This document shows positions 1 through 10,768 of a stretch of 64,000 nt of DNA, one piece after another. A model generated the notes under the pieces. That model searched no databases. It had not been told where the DNA came from and worked only from the letters and a program-made list of their open reading frames with translations. This DNA comes from Pseudogymnoascus destructans (taxonomy: Eukaryota > Ascomycota > Leotiomycetes > Thelebolales > Thelebolaceae). Position 1 is the stretch's first letter. Each line of letters begins with the position of its first letter. The stretch lies in assembly GCF_001641265.1 (NCBI RefSeq), contig NW_020167521.1, positions 1,736,001 through 1,800,000 of the forward strand. The letters are read 5' to 3'. The position numbers and the translations under genes are program-made.

Positions 1-193
1 GAGCCGCTTAGCTCAGATACAATACCGGCGCTCTGATTGGCCGAATCAGATTTCAAGCCTGAGCGAATCTAAAATCCCGACTACCACCGGTCCTCTCCCA
101 TTGACGACGACTTGTGCTGATTGCGTTCACTGAGCCTCCTCTCTTCGCATTTTCCTTTTATACCCTCATTGAACACCTTCACATACAGCAGCC

Positions 194-1854
194 ATGGCGT
201 CCCGGCGGTTAGCACTTAACCTCACCCAGGGCCTCAGCAAGCGTGCTGCGTTCAACGCCCCCGTGAGGAGAGGTTTTGCAACTCCAGTCACGACGAAGAA
301 TGGCGTTGCCACGGAGTGCACGACTCTGTCAAACGGCATGACGGTATGCGCGCATCGAGTTGATGGAAGCTGTGAGATTCAATGGACTGACGGAAACACG
401 TAGATTGCCACGGAGCACTCGCCATGGGCACAGACTTCGACTGTTGGTGTCTGGATTGATGCCGGATCTCGGGCGGAAACGGACAAGACCAATGGCACAG
501 CACACTTCTTGGAGCATCTTGCATTCAAGGTAAATAGTCATGGAGAAGCTGGGAAAAGCTTTTGGGGATGGCCGGATGTTGATTTGATGAATAGGGAACC
601 TCCAACCGCACACAACAGCAGCTTGAGCTCGAAATCGAGAACATGGGCGGACACCTGAACGCCTACACGTCTGTATGTTTAGACATCAGCAATGACATAA
701 GGCAACATGCTAATCTACAATAGCGCGAGAACACCGTCTACTACGCAAAGGCTTTCAACGCCGATGTGCCCGCGACCGTCAACATTCTCTCCGATATCCT
801 TCAAAACTCCAAGCTCGAGAAGTCCGCCATCGAGCGTGAGCGCGATGTTATCCTCAGAGAGTCTGAGGAGGTTGACAAGCAGCTCGAGGAGGTTGTCTTC
901 GACCACCTTCACGCCACCGCGTTCCAGGGACAGCCGCTCGGCCGCACAATCCTTGGCCCGGCAGAGAACATCCAGAGCATCCAGAGGGAGGATCTCGTTG
1001 ACTACATCAAGACCAACTACACTGCTGACCGCATGGTTCTCGTCGGTGCTGGTGGCGTTCCCCACGCTCAGCTCGTCGAGCTTGCTGAGAAGCACTTCGC
1101 CGGTCTCCCATCTGAGCCAGCTTCCCAGGCCTCCGCTGCCGTTGCCCAGCTCCAGAAGCGCAAGCCTGAGTTCGTCGGCTCGGAAGTCCGCATCCGTGAT
1201 GACACCATCCCAACTGCCAACATTGCCATTGCCGTTGAGGGTGTCTCCTGGAAAGACGATGACTACTTCACTGCTCTCGTTACCCAGGCTATTGTCGGTA
1301 ACTGGGACAAGGCCATGGGCAACGCTCCTCACATGGGCAGCAAGCTCAGCGGCTTTGTTCACAAGAACGACCTGGCCAACAGCTTCATGAGTTTTTCCAC
1401 CTCGTACAGCGATACTGGGTATATTACACCGTAACCTTGTTTTAACTATCTAGCTAACATGTCTAGTTTGTGGGGCATCTACCTTGTCTCCGACAACCTG
1501 ACCCGCTTGGACGACCTGGTTCACTTCACTCTCCGCGAGTGGTCTCGCCTGTCGTACAACGTCACTGAGGCCGAGGTCGAGCGCGCCAAGGCTCAGCTCA
1601 AGGCTTCCATCCTCCTCTCCCTTGACGGCACCACCGCCGTCGCCGAGGACATCGGCCGCCAGATCATCACCTCTGGCCGCCGCATGGGCCCCGAGGAGGT
1701 CGAGCGTGTCGTCAGCAAGATCACCGAGAAGGACATAATGGAGTTCGCACAGAAGAAGCTCTGGGATCAGGATATCGCCATTAGCGCTGTTGGCTCGATC
1801 GAAGGCCTCTTTGATTACAACAGGATCCGTGGAGATATGTCGAGAAACGCATAA
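194..1854 (+). CDS. MAS1: Mitochondrial processing peptidase beta subunit
   Basis: Five exons fit splice consensus and phase: 194-343, 404-529, 595-672, 724-1418 and 1467-1854, giving 478 aa, the usual length for the family. The N-terminus is Arg/Ser/Ala-rich without acidic residues ([13 protein letters not shown]...), typical of a mitochondrial presequence. The inverzincin motif HFLEH in exon 2, followed by the acidic [13 protein letters not shown] stretch in exon 4, is the M16 zinc site, so this copy should be catalytically active. MPP beta with the alpha subunit removes presequences of imported matrix proteins. In Neurospora the same polypeptide is also core I of respiratory complex III, and that dual role is possible here (inference). 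The ATG at 194 follows a pyrimidine-rich leader. No other long coding feature overlaps it. Confidence 0.95.
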
Positions 1855-2918
1855 GAATTGTAATTAAAAGAGCTAGAAGATGGACGGGTGGGTGGTTAGG
1901 GTATTGAACTTGGATTCGAGGTTGGTGGTAGGGGGCGGCTGCAGCCGTGGTGGGTTGCGAGAAGCGGGAGCTGGGATTCATAGAGTGTATGATGAGAGTT
2001 GCCGCTAAGATGTTTGTACACATATAGATTCGATCAAGGTTTTGTCAATACAGTGTAACCTCTCTTTGCAGATCGTGTCTGAGACGGAAGTAGCCGCGTA
2101 GTATGGAATGTGAGAAACCAACGACGAGTCTACTCTAGATATTTCGTGCTCATGTCTGATTTTCTGACAGAAACCACTGCGATAATAAAATATCTCAGCA
2201 ACCAACGGATTGTTTCAAGGTGTAGAGCACTATCGTCAGGTTACATGAGTCCTGTTCAACAATGGAACGCGGAATTTGCCTTTGCACAAGTAACAAAATG
2301 CAGAACAATCTACTTGCCTTGAAACATCCGACCCTTACTCCTAGTGTTATGAAGCTATATGAAGCTACTGCATTAAAACATAATATATCCAGTGCCTTTA
2401 GAAACAAGGCGCAATGACAACGCACAAGTTTCCACGACAGATCAAGAAGCACGGCGGAGCGGGCCCAGAGCACTACAGTCGGACCTAGATGGGAATACAA
2501 ACATCGCGAAAGTGCTAAACCCCAGGATTGGAGGTGAACCATGTAATATACATATTTGACTGGTTGCTGAACTTAGAGCGGTAATGAGTGCCACTTAGGT
2601 TGATAACTTCAATATACATCCGGATGTGATACGACAGTGAAGAGGCCCTACATACTACCACACCAAGTTTGCTCTGTGTTATGGACACAAAGGGAATATA
2701 TAAATGAAAATAACAATTAAGTGATAATATTATACTATGGTAGTGATTGTTCCCAGTTGCAGCAACGAACATCCCGGACCCATGCAAAGTGAAAACCGTT
2801 TTCCAGCCGTTTCTCCCCCTGAATGAGCTCCTTGCTTAACAAAAAATCAACTTACCCGCCGGCCCCTCGGCTTTTTTCAGCCTCATGCAGTCCCGTTTTC
2901 CAAGTCATGTCACACAGC
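1855..2918. other. Intergenic region, AT-rich, no gene seen
   Basis: 3' flank of the MPP gene and of the convergent transporter remnant. Only short, composition-poor open frames occur. I see no repeats, tRNA-like folds or recognisable peptides. Confidence 0.6.
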
Positions 2919-4190
2919 CTATACATCTCCATCCTGCTTTGCAGTCGTAGGCCTCTTCTCCTCGTTGCTCGTCCCCACTATCCCCGTCCCTATTAATGCC
3001 ACAGCACCAAGTAAACACGCTATCACCATGGTGCCGAAACACATGTAAAACACGGCCCGATATCCTAACCACAGTGCATCTTGACTCCCGTCTTGTCCTC
3101 CCTGGACCCGCGCGCGGCCACGACTCCTGCAAGCGCCAGACCGAAGGCACCTCCGAGCTGCTGGGCGGTGTTGGACATAGCGCCTGCGAGAGCCTGTGTC
3201 TTTTTTGGGAAAGCATCAGTAATGACGAGGTTGGCGATTGTGAAGACAACTGTTTAGAGATGTTAGTTATTGTCCTTTGTTTACGTGGATACCCAGCACT
3301 AGTGATGAGCCGGTTGTGAAGGAGACGATGCTTGGAGATGGGGAGGGATTATTTACCTCCTGCAGATACCGGACTCAGTAGTACAGCCCAGAAACTACAT
3401 ATCCAGTAATTCCAGGCGGGGTTGATAATACACAGAAGCAGCGGGGAGAGGATCCCAAAAACGTTTGCAGTTAGGACAAGATAGTAGCTGCTGACATGAC
3501 ACGCGAGGAACCCCGTGAGAAGATTGAGGGCGATACCGGCGATGACGTTTGGGAAGAGGAGAACTGCAGCGTTCAAAGCACTGAAGTGTTGGATATTTTG
3601 GAAACTAGTCAGGAAAAAGTCTCGTCAGTTTGATCTCGTATTAGCACAAGGATAAGAGGTAACTTACAAGAGACTGAGAAACATCCTCATACATTGAAGG
3701 GTGGCCCAAATAAGCACTACCATAAGACACATGCATGTGAAAGCTTTATTACGCCACATTGAATTCGGAACCAGTGCTGGGCGTCCATGCTTCTCTTGTA
3801 AATTCATCCAAAAAGCGAACATGGGTATGAGAAGTGCAGCGAGGCAAAGAAGAACTATATTGACCGGGTGTTCTATGGCCTTCAGGTCTCCCGAAATGGT
3901 TCTGGAAAAGGCGTGTTAGCACGTATCCCATACTCGACCGGACAGACTTGCGCAAAAACGTATGAGAGAGTGCCGAAGCACGTACTCGAGATAGTAAGAC
4001 CTATCCAATCTACACTGCGGTAGAAACTGCTCCATGATGACGACTCTTTCCTTGTATCGTTGGGGAGCGACCAGGTGTTAACCAATCCAAGGAGAATAGT
4101 CAGTGCTGCCGTGATGTGGATTGCAAGCCGCCATCCAGGCCGCGACCCTCCCCTGGGGATCTGCTCGGACTGGGGAGCTGCCTTAATCAA
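2919..4190 (-). pseudogene. MFS transporter remnant (aminotriazole-resistance/DHA type), 5'-truncated and frameshifted
   Basis: The C-terminal half of a major facilitator drug/H+ antiporter can be read across exons 4190-3952, 3901-3668, 3604-3357 and 3249-2919. Recognisable family blocks are GWRLAIHI, VDWIGLTISS, RPALVPNSMWRN, LSPVSAGVVFTIANLVITDAFP and MSNTAQQLGGAFGLALAGV. These correspond to the last six helices and the loop before them. The first six helices are absent: the region upstream (to about 4492) gives only an unconvincing short exon, and 46 bp further lies the DUF7918 stop. The reading frame breaks once between about 3062 and 3110. Upstream of the break the frame runs into TAG; the neighbouring frame continues with the last helix (LGYRAVFYMCFG). 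The second intron begins GC rather than GT. A non-functional remnant is likely; a sequencing error could explain the frameshift but not the missing half. Confidence 0.75.
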
Positions 4191-4537
4191 TAGCAGCCTC
4201 TGGAGGTCAGCTGCACATGCTTCATTAGCTCAGGCCTGTATGGTGGAATTGGAGAATTAAAGATACCTCTTGATCGGTATCTAAATTGAAATATAGCGAT
4301 GGGATGGTTCCAGATGTTGTTATAAGTATGATAACTAGTATGAGCCACCGGAATCGCTGGGGGATTGAGGATTTTGTCGGTGTATCTGCGTTGAACAATC
4401 AGCATTGATGCCACGGACGAGACGTATATAACTCACCCAATGCCTAACGACAAGCTTTTTCTTGCGGCAACTTTCTCCGTTATAGTAGCCATGGCATGAG
4501 CGGTATCTGTGATAGAGTCAGAAAATTTTACGGGGCC

Positions 4538-5125
4538 TTATTTAGAACTTCGTTTCCATGGGCGTAGTTTTTCTGGGATATTTTTATACTCACGATTTGC
4601 TTGTTTTAGCCCTTGCGTCCACTGTGAAGCCCTGGCTTCGTCTGGCTTTCCTGGTATGATCCGGATCTGGAACATCCCCATACTTTCCATCTTCTTTCTC
4701 TCCGTTAGAGATAGACCATCGCTCTCACCGTCACCTGAAAGTATTTTCAACTTATCAAACTTGAAGGTTCTCACTAGTGGGTTCCGTTCATTGCCACCAG
4801 CATATCCTTCCGACGCACCTCTCAACCATTTGTTGTCATTCGACCAATTGGAAGTGTAGCTCATCCAATTTCGGATATCAGCACCAGGGTCTTCGAACCC
4901 GAACATAACCCCATGAGGAGCATGCATATAATCTGACCTGACATAGAAATTCAGCCAGAAGGGTCCACCATCTGGAGGAACTTCAATGTAGTTGGAAGTC
5001 ACAACGGAAAGAGGCGACTGCAGCCCTTCAACAATATTTGGTTCGACATCGGCGTATTCGGGGAGTTGCCCTTGTGCGTTATGAACAGTGACAGAGATAC
5101 CTGGAAAGGAAGGGAGGATCGCCAT
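4538..5125 (-). CDS. DUF7918-like protein
   Basis: Single-exon ORF of 195 aa. It starts MAILPSFPGISVTV and contains NYIEVPPDGGPFWLNF and MFQIRIIPGKP. This arrangement (short N-terminal beta strand, then a 'YIE...' strand, then a late '(M/L)G.(I/F)(E/Q)(V/I)R' strand) resembles the fungal DUF7918 family, whose function is unknown. No signal peptide or membrane segment is seen. The C-terminus is basic (LRPWKRSSK) and ends soon after the conserved core, so it may be shorter than typical members. The stop lies 46 bp before the first possible ATG of the broken MFS remnant on the same strand, so the two may have been brought together by a deletion. Family assignment is from memory of the pattern. 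Confidence 0.6.
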   Translation of the reverse strand: MAILPSFPGISVTVHNAQGQLPEYADVEPNIVEGLQSPLSVVTSNYIEVPPDGGPFWLNFYVRSDYMHAPHGVMFGFEDPGADIRNWMSYTSNWSNDNKWLRGASEGYAGGNERNPLVRTFKFDKLKILSGDGESDGLSLTERKKMESMGMFQIRIIPGKPDEARASQWTQGLKQANREYKNIPEKLRPWKRSSK

Positions 5126-6220
5126 CTTTGATCTTGCGGCAATGAATAGATAGTTGGTATCCGAGGAAGCGTGAAATGAAGTGGTATTCGGATAAGAGCG
5201 AAGTGAAGTGAAGTAGATGTAGTAAATTTGACCCGCTATTCTGGTTAGGGTGCCTACAAGATGTGAATTTGAAGTAGACTGGCTTGATATGGGTTTCGTT
5301 CAATATGCTTTGGCTCCCGATTTGTTTATATTTGATAGAGCCCCACCGCAGGTATGGTCAAGATAGATAATGCGAGAGCCGCCGAGGAAGGTGAACGTGA
5401 GGTAGATAGAAGAAAAAGCTTCTTGGAGTTGATGGAAGCAAGTAGGGTATACGAAGCAAGTTGTTTGGATACTAGGTGTTTGTCTAGTGGGCGACGAAGA
5501 ACCCTCAGAGCCAACTCCTTTCGGGAAAAGAAATAATCGAACCAGGAAGTACAGGAGCTGTGGCCCTTATATTCCCAGTGTTCAACCAAATGAGGATGTA
5601 AGGTGCTTTCTTGATGTGGTCAGATTCCTCAAGAGAAGGTGCTAACTTTGTAATATGATAAGCTAGAATTATATAGTTGGTTTACTTCTTGAGTAAAGGG
5701 TACCTGGAGATTATATCGTGTAATGAAATGAACCAGGCACGAATTGAGAACGGGATGTATTAGGGGCAAAGAAGCAACTCTCAAAGAATTCCTAGAATGA
5801 GATTCACCACAACAAAAAAGTACTCTTCACGAAATACACCACTTGGTCTATTATCCTCCTCGAGCCTTGTTATGCCCCTACTTTATAGTTTACGACACAA
5901 CCAAAGCGTTGTGTTCTCTCATTACATCCTTGATTTCAACGCCTTCTCCAGATGATAAAAATCCTAGAACAAAAGTAGAACATACAAATATTGCCATTCA
6001 TTGGGCCCGTTTGCTCTTCGTGTATCAGTTCCTGTCTATATGGAAGCCTTCTTATTAATATTCTTCCCATATATGCATATGTGTGTGCAAACTGTGTAGT
6101 CCGCGACTCATTTCATAGTCACAATATCTGGACGGAACACCATCTATAGATTGCCCACAAGGGTTGCTCCAGCCCGAGGTACTGATCCTCAAACCTTTAC
6201 ATCTATCTCCCCGAACCACG
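5126..6220. other. Intergenic region, no gene seen
   Basis: AT-rich spacer between the DUF7918 gene and the Zn2Cys6 gene. Open frames here are short and resemble nothing known. The part next to 6221 probably holds the 3' UTR of the regulator. Confidence 0.6.
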
Positions 6221-8827
6221 TCACGAAGTATTTTCGAACCTCGTTCTTTTCGGGTCCGGCCCATCATCAGGAAGATCACTCCGCCCAGTACCCCCAGTTG
6301 CCTGGCCAACAGGCTCTACCGGCACCATCGGCGGGCTCCCAGAGTACGCAAAAACAGGATCATCCCAAATATCCCTCGGCACCATAGCACTCGCAGGCGT
6401 CCCTCTATGACGCGGACTATTCGGGAGAAACATTGGATTATCTGCGATTCCGAAGCGGTAATAAGGGTGTATAAGGTCGTTGCTAAAATCAAGGCAGATA
6501 TTTTGATTCAATGTCGGCTGGACGGGCGTTTCGGGATCTGGCTGTAGCGTATTTGATGTGGTGAATCCGCTGGAGTGGTTGAGCGTTTGGGAGGTAAGTG
6601 GGCTTCTGGAACCTAATAGGTTGTCCTTGAAGCTGATGAGTCTTGAAAAGGGAGTACTTGGGTGCTGTAGGCTGCCGCTGGAGAGTTGCGGTGCTGTTGC
6701 ATATGCAGAGCTAGCATTGCTCCCACCCTCGACTCCGCCGGTGCTGTTACTCGGCTCTGAGGTTGATGCAGGTTGCAGCAATGGCGTTGTGGCTGTGAGA
6801 ATGTCCCGTATATTCTGTGCTCTGACCCGTTCCCCATCTCTACCACAGGACACCATATGCTCGAGGAGTTCAAGACAAGTGTGAGTAGATTGTCTTGCCG
6901 CAAGCTCGAATTTAGTTGTCCCTGTCGTCCCGTGCTTTTCTTTTGCATCTCTCAGCTCCAACAGGCCGTACATCAACATTAGCCCGCATTGCCAAACGGT
7001 GTATATATGCGCCCCTGGATTGATGTCAAATACCAGGAGGTATTGCTTGAAGTGCGAGAGCAATAGAAGAGTTTGTATATCAACTTGCATGCACTTCAAT
7101 AACGACACCTGGCTCTGATCCGTTTGTGGCTTAAATGAGAGGGCAGGTCGATGAATCACCAGCCGTACATATAAATACACGAGCTGTATGAACACAACTT
7201 CTGGTGCACCTTGGCCAAGGTCTGCCAGAGCTTCTTCCGGTGACATCAAGGCCATATCGGCGAAGCTGACTTGGATATGATCTGGAAGCACGTTTGCCCA
7301 TTGATCCAAAAGGCGATCGAGAGACCTAATCTTCGCAGGCGTCCCTCTGCGGTTTGTTGTTGTATAGAGGATTTCTAGGGTTTGGGCCAATATTCGGGCT
7401 ACTTTGACCAGTGCCACAAAAGCCATCATGCCCGTTGGTTCTCCGGGCAGGGCTGCCACGTAACCCTCTGCTGAGACAAGGTCGTCATCAACTTCTGATG
7501 GACCGTCTGCATCGATGTCTTGATCACGAAGGGATTTCGGTGATCCGGCTATTGTTGACAGAAAACTATGGGATATTAGAGCAAAACTTGAAAGATAATG
7601 TATCGGAACATACCTGTCAAGAATATAACAGACCCAGAAGATCCTTTTGCGGATCTCAGTTGTAACGGGGTTGAAATCAAACCTCCTCGAGTATCGGTGC
7701 AGGCCAAGCTCCAAGGATAGCTTGACAACGCTTCCAGTAGTCTGGAGGGCCAGGCTCCTCTTGCCAGTAAAAACGTACCACAGAGCTTGAAGTTCCAAGA
7801 ACTGCACGGTTCGAAGCGTCCCCAGCTTTATAACAGCATCATAGTAGCTCATCGCTTTCTCAAAGTAAATCGTATCATCGCCGCTGCTCCGGACATGGGG
7901 CCCATCATCACCGGTGCCGCTGGTGAGTTGGATTTGGCGGCTCCCAAGGGCAAGTACCATATAGAATATGCCAAATATCTCTGCGGGGATATCTACATCC
8001 GGGGCAGTTTGTCGCTTGAAGTACATCAGCTCGAGATTTCCCATGAAAGTCGGCCGATGTAATATTGGAAATATATATCTCCAAAACTCGAACCACGCCT
8101 CGCAGCACCTTTTTGCTGTCTCATAAGGCGGTAATTCCTGAAGGAAATCTTTCCGTAGCTGGGTCGAATAAACTTTGTACTCGACATTGTAGTCGTCTGT
8201 TTCCACTTTCAGAAGGTCATGCCCGATTTTCCACTGCACGTTGCTTTTGAGAGTTGAAAATCTTTGCTCAGCCATACCAACGAAGAATATCCCCGAGGAC
8301 GAACCAATATATCTCCCAACCCCTCCCCTGTCCGAGTTCATCCGTCCAACCTCACGGCATATCGAGTCATCCACGGTGATGGCCCTTGGCTTTGCTCTAT
8401 TATCTCGCCGACCAGATGTGGTCAATCCCAGAGCACGTGTGGTGTGACCTTGGTTTTTCGGCGACTGCGCATGAGACACCGACCTACTTCGCATGGCTAA
8501 TTCCAACTCCTGGATTTTGACATCCTTTGCAGCATTCTCGGCTCTCATTTTCTGAGCTTCCCCCTCCACGATCCGGAGACGCTCCTCAATGGACTCCGTA
8601 TAGGTTCTTGGGTAGCTCTTTCTGGTCAATTTGACCATAGTCAAGCATTCCAGTCCCGCCACCTGGCACCTCCCGCAAGTGGGAACAATTCCATCGCATC
8701 GGACCTTTTTCATCCGGCACCTGTCGCAAGCCTGGATGGCCCTTCCAGACCCCGTGAGGGCTGGGCCATCGCTGGAGGAGCCTTGGCCGGCCTGGCCGCT
8801 TTCTGACACTTCCCTTTGATCATCCAT
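6221..8827 (-). CDS. Zn2Cys6 fungal-specific transcription factor
   Basis: The open frame is 868 codons. Residues 34-61 are a perfect zinc binuclear cluster, C-x2-C-x6-C-x6-C-x2-C-x6-C (CDRCRMKK...), followed by a linker and a coiled-coil dimerisation stretch at about 75-110 (TESIEERLRIVEGEAQKMRAEN shape). The middle part is the fungal_trans regulatory domain (CEAWFEFWRYIFPILHRPTF; RKRIFWVCYILD). The C-terminal 200 residues are Ser/Thr/Pro-rich and probably disordered. Within the frame a 48-bp intron at 7566-7613 (GTATGT...TAG, a multiple of three) should be removed: it turns an odd insertion into ILDSFLSTIAGSPKSLRDQDID, giving 852 aa. The linker (RKSYPRTYTESIEER) resembles that of Cat8/FacB-type regulators, but target genes cannot be inferred. 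A nuclear DNA-binding regulator is well supported. Confidence 0.93.
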   Translation of the reverse strand: MDDQREVSESGQAGQGSSSDGPALTGSGRAIQACDRCRMKKVRCDGIVPTCGRCQVAGLECLTMVKLTRKSYPRTYTESIEERLRIVEGEAQKMRAENAAKDVKIQELELAMRSRSVSHAQSPKNQGHTTRALGLTTSGRRDNRAKPRAITVDDSICREVGRMNSDRGGVGRYIGSSSGIFFVGMAEQRFSTLKSNVQWKIGHDLLKVETDDYNVEYKVYSTQLRKDFLQELPPYETAKRCCEAWFEFWRYIFPILHRPTFMGNLELMYFKRQTAPDVDIPAEIFGIFYMVLALGSRQIQLTSGTGDDGPHVRSSGDDTIYFEKAMSYYDAVIKLGTLRTVQFLELQALWYVFTGKRSLALQTTGSVVKLSLELGLHRYSRRFDFNPVTTEIRKRIFWVCYILDRYVPIHYLSSFALISHSFLSTIAGSPKSLRDQDIDADGPSEVDDDLVSAEGYVAALPGEPTGMMAFVALVKVARILAQTLEILYTTTNRRGTPAKIRSLDRLLDQWANVLPDHIQVSFADMALMSPEEALADLGQGAPEVVFIQLVYLYVRLVIHRPALSFKPQTDQSQVSLLKCMQVDIQTLLLLSHFKQYLLVFDINPGAHIYTVWQCGLMLMYGLLELRDAKEKHGTTGTTKFELAARQSTHTCLELLEHMVSCGRDGERVRAQNIRDILTATTPLLQPASTSEPSNSTGGVEGGSNASSAYATAPQLSSGSLQHPSTPFSRLISFKDNLLGSRSPLTSQTLNHSSGFTTSNTLQPDPETPVQPTLNQNICLDFSNDLIHPYYRFGIADNPMFLPNSPRHRGTPASAMVPRDIWDDPVFAYSGSPPMVPVEPVGQATGGTGRSDLPDDGPDPKRTRFENTS

Positions 8828-9109
8828 TTCCGATACGCGCTTCTACCGGCGCATAGAATAGTCAAGGTTCTAAGAACATTATAGCTTAGGTTGGCGCATT
8901 ATTGACGCTAGTGATCGACTGTTTATAGCATATTCCGCGTGCCAATGTCGTCGCGCAACTTCTCGAGTTAATACTTCAGCTGACCCCTGGAAGAAACTGC
9001 GAGCTGAGAGAAGTAACTGTATGTTCTTGGGAATTTTTCTATTCAATGACTGGAGAATAGGTCGGCATGAAGTCGGCAGTGTGATCATGGTGGGATGAAG
9101 GCGGGACAT

Positions 9110-9173
9110 GTAGTGGGCAGTCAACTGTGGATCTGAAGGTGGTAGTGGGCAGTCAACTGTGGATCTGAAGGTG
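9110..9173. repeat. 32-bp direct tandem duplication
   Basis: Two identical adjacent copies, 9110-9141 and 9142-9173, beginning gtagtgggcag and ending ctgaaggtg. Probably replication slippage upstream of the Zn2Cys6 gene. Confidence 0.9.
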
Positions 9174-9582
9174 GTGTAGTTGGCCACACTCATGCCAAGG
9201 GCGGTCCTAAGTTGGATGAGTAAGCACGGAAAGAAGGACATGAGAACCTCAACACTCACTTACAAGACAATTATGCTGTGCAATTCGTTTTCCGTTCGAA
9301 ATAATAAACCATATCGTAGCTCAGGTTTGCTGATATTGTTTGCTTGTATCTCTTGTATTTCCACCTCCAGGATTTGTTGCCATTGGTCTCGAAGTCGCTC
9401 TATCCCACAACCTTGCCTTTCTCACCTCATAGCTTTCATGTCCATTTCAATTCGAAACCTGCCTTTCTTGCTATATCTCACGCCAGTCAAAATATGGTGG
9501 CATTGCACCTTATATCCTTAGCAGCAGTTCTATAACCCCTCAGCAATGGCCAGCCATACAGTTCAGTTTTTGTGTCGCTATC

Positions 9583-9697
9583 CCTCTTTCCCTTCTTCTT
9601 CTTTCTCTTCTTCTTCTTCTTCTTCTTCTTTCTCTTCTTCTTCTTCTTTCTCTCCTTTTTCTTCCTCGTCTTCTTCCTCTTCCCCTTCCCAAGCTTC
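9583..9697. repeat. TTC/CTT polypyrimidine microsatellite
   Basis: About 110 bp of nearly pure (ttc)n/(ctt)n with small interruptions. It makes long Lys/Arg-rich frames on the minus strand and Ser-rich frames on the plus strand; neither is a gene. Confidence 0.95.
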
Positions 9698-9889
9698 GCA
9701 TCCACAGAATCCTATTGACTTGCGATATAACACTCATCACATAGTCGCCTTCGAGTTTTCTTCTTACCGGTATCGACGACCTTGTGTCCCTTTTGTCCCA
9801 CATATCCGCAGGTTTTGATTGTACTCGGTTTTCTACAACCGCAAGTGAAGGTGAGGGTGATTCGTTCACACATTATGAAAGATCGGGCA

Positions 9890-10133
9890 GAACTCGGGCC
9901 AACTGAGGTGGCAGATCGTGTGGGGGGTTTGCTGGAAGTCTATGAGGCATAGACAGCGGGGTGTAGTAGACTCTATGGTTTGTAGTCAAATTGTAGAGAG
10001 AAATCAAGTTGAACTCGGGTCAACCGAGTTGGCAGATCGTGTGGGGGGTTTGCCGGAAGTCTAGGAGGCATCGACAGCGGGGGAGTGTAGTAGACTCTAT
10101 TATTCGTAGTCAAATTGTAGAGAGAAATCAAAT
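9890..10133. repeat. Tandem duplication of about 121-124 bp
   Basis: Copy 1 (9890-10010) and copy 2 (10011-10133) both start gaactcggg and share ggcagatcgtgtggggggtt and gtagtcaaattgtagagaga. Point differences and a small length difference show the duplication is not recent. Confidence 0.85.
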
Positions 10134-10469
10134 TATAAACGCGAATTTACTCTGATATTTATATATTTTCAGTTATGGCGAACAGCTAGTTTAACAAAGA
10201 CCCCCTTAGTATCGATACTCGAGTCGAGTCTGAATTGACTTATGGAGACAATGGTGAATGGACCGTGTAACAAAGACCAATGTCGAGTATTTGAAACAGA
10301 CCTTGATTGTGGTGATTATTCACGTTAGAGGTGGCTTCAGTAACAAGGTCAGAAGTTCTTTCATCCAAATCAGAAGTAGCTTCATGTAAGTCAGAGGTAG
10401 CTTCAGCCAACAATGGAATGGCAGACGTGACTCTCCCGAAGTCAAGCACCAAATGTCGTTTTTGACCAA

Positions 10470-10489
10470 ATGTCCCAAGCTTGGGACAT
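10470..10489. repeat. 20-bp perfect palindrome
   Basis: Perfect inverted repeat centred on AAGCTT with arms atgtcccaag / cttgggacat. A second, imperfect copy of the core (cccaagcttggggc) follows about 15 bp later. It could be a dimeric protein-binding site or chance; no gene start lies close by. Confidence 0.8.
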
Positions 10490-10768
10490 CCTACCCAAGC
10501 TTGGGGCATTCGGCCGGGAACCGTTTTTGGTTTTCGGTTTTTGGCTTTGGTGATCACCCCCTGGTCAACCTCAGGACACTCCCCCCTGTCAACCTCCGGC
10601 CACTTAAAAATAGCTTCTGTTCGTTACCCATATTAGGCGCCACCAACAACAAGGCTTAGTCATTATCAATTGCCCTCGATAAAAAGTGGGTAAAGGGTAA
10701 GAGGTAAAGGGTAAGGTGGTAATGGGTAAGAGGTAAAGGGTAACAAGGTTACTTCTGCCCAGCCCCCC

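Larger units (their letters stand above)
8828..10768. other. Intergenic region with several repeats, no gene seen
   Basis: Nearly 2 kb between two minus-strand genes. It contains a 32-bp tandem duplication, a long polypyrimidine tract, a tandem duplication of about 121 bp and a 20-bp palindrome, each listed separately. A frame at 10240-10557 (-) reads repeated EATSDL-like heptads but has no other support. Confidence 0.6.

Noticed and set aside
707..1390. 227-codon Ser/Pro-rich frame (+) and a 215-codon frame (-)
   Set aside because: Both overlap exon 4 of MPP beta in wrong frames.
9487..9869. Lys- and Arg-rich frames
   Set aside because: Generated by the polypyrimidine microsatellite.
10240..10557. 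Minus-strand frame with EATSDL heptads
   Set aside because: Short, no start context, no extension and surrounded by non-coding repeats; a degenerate short tandem repeat is enough to explain it.
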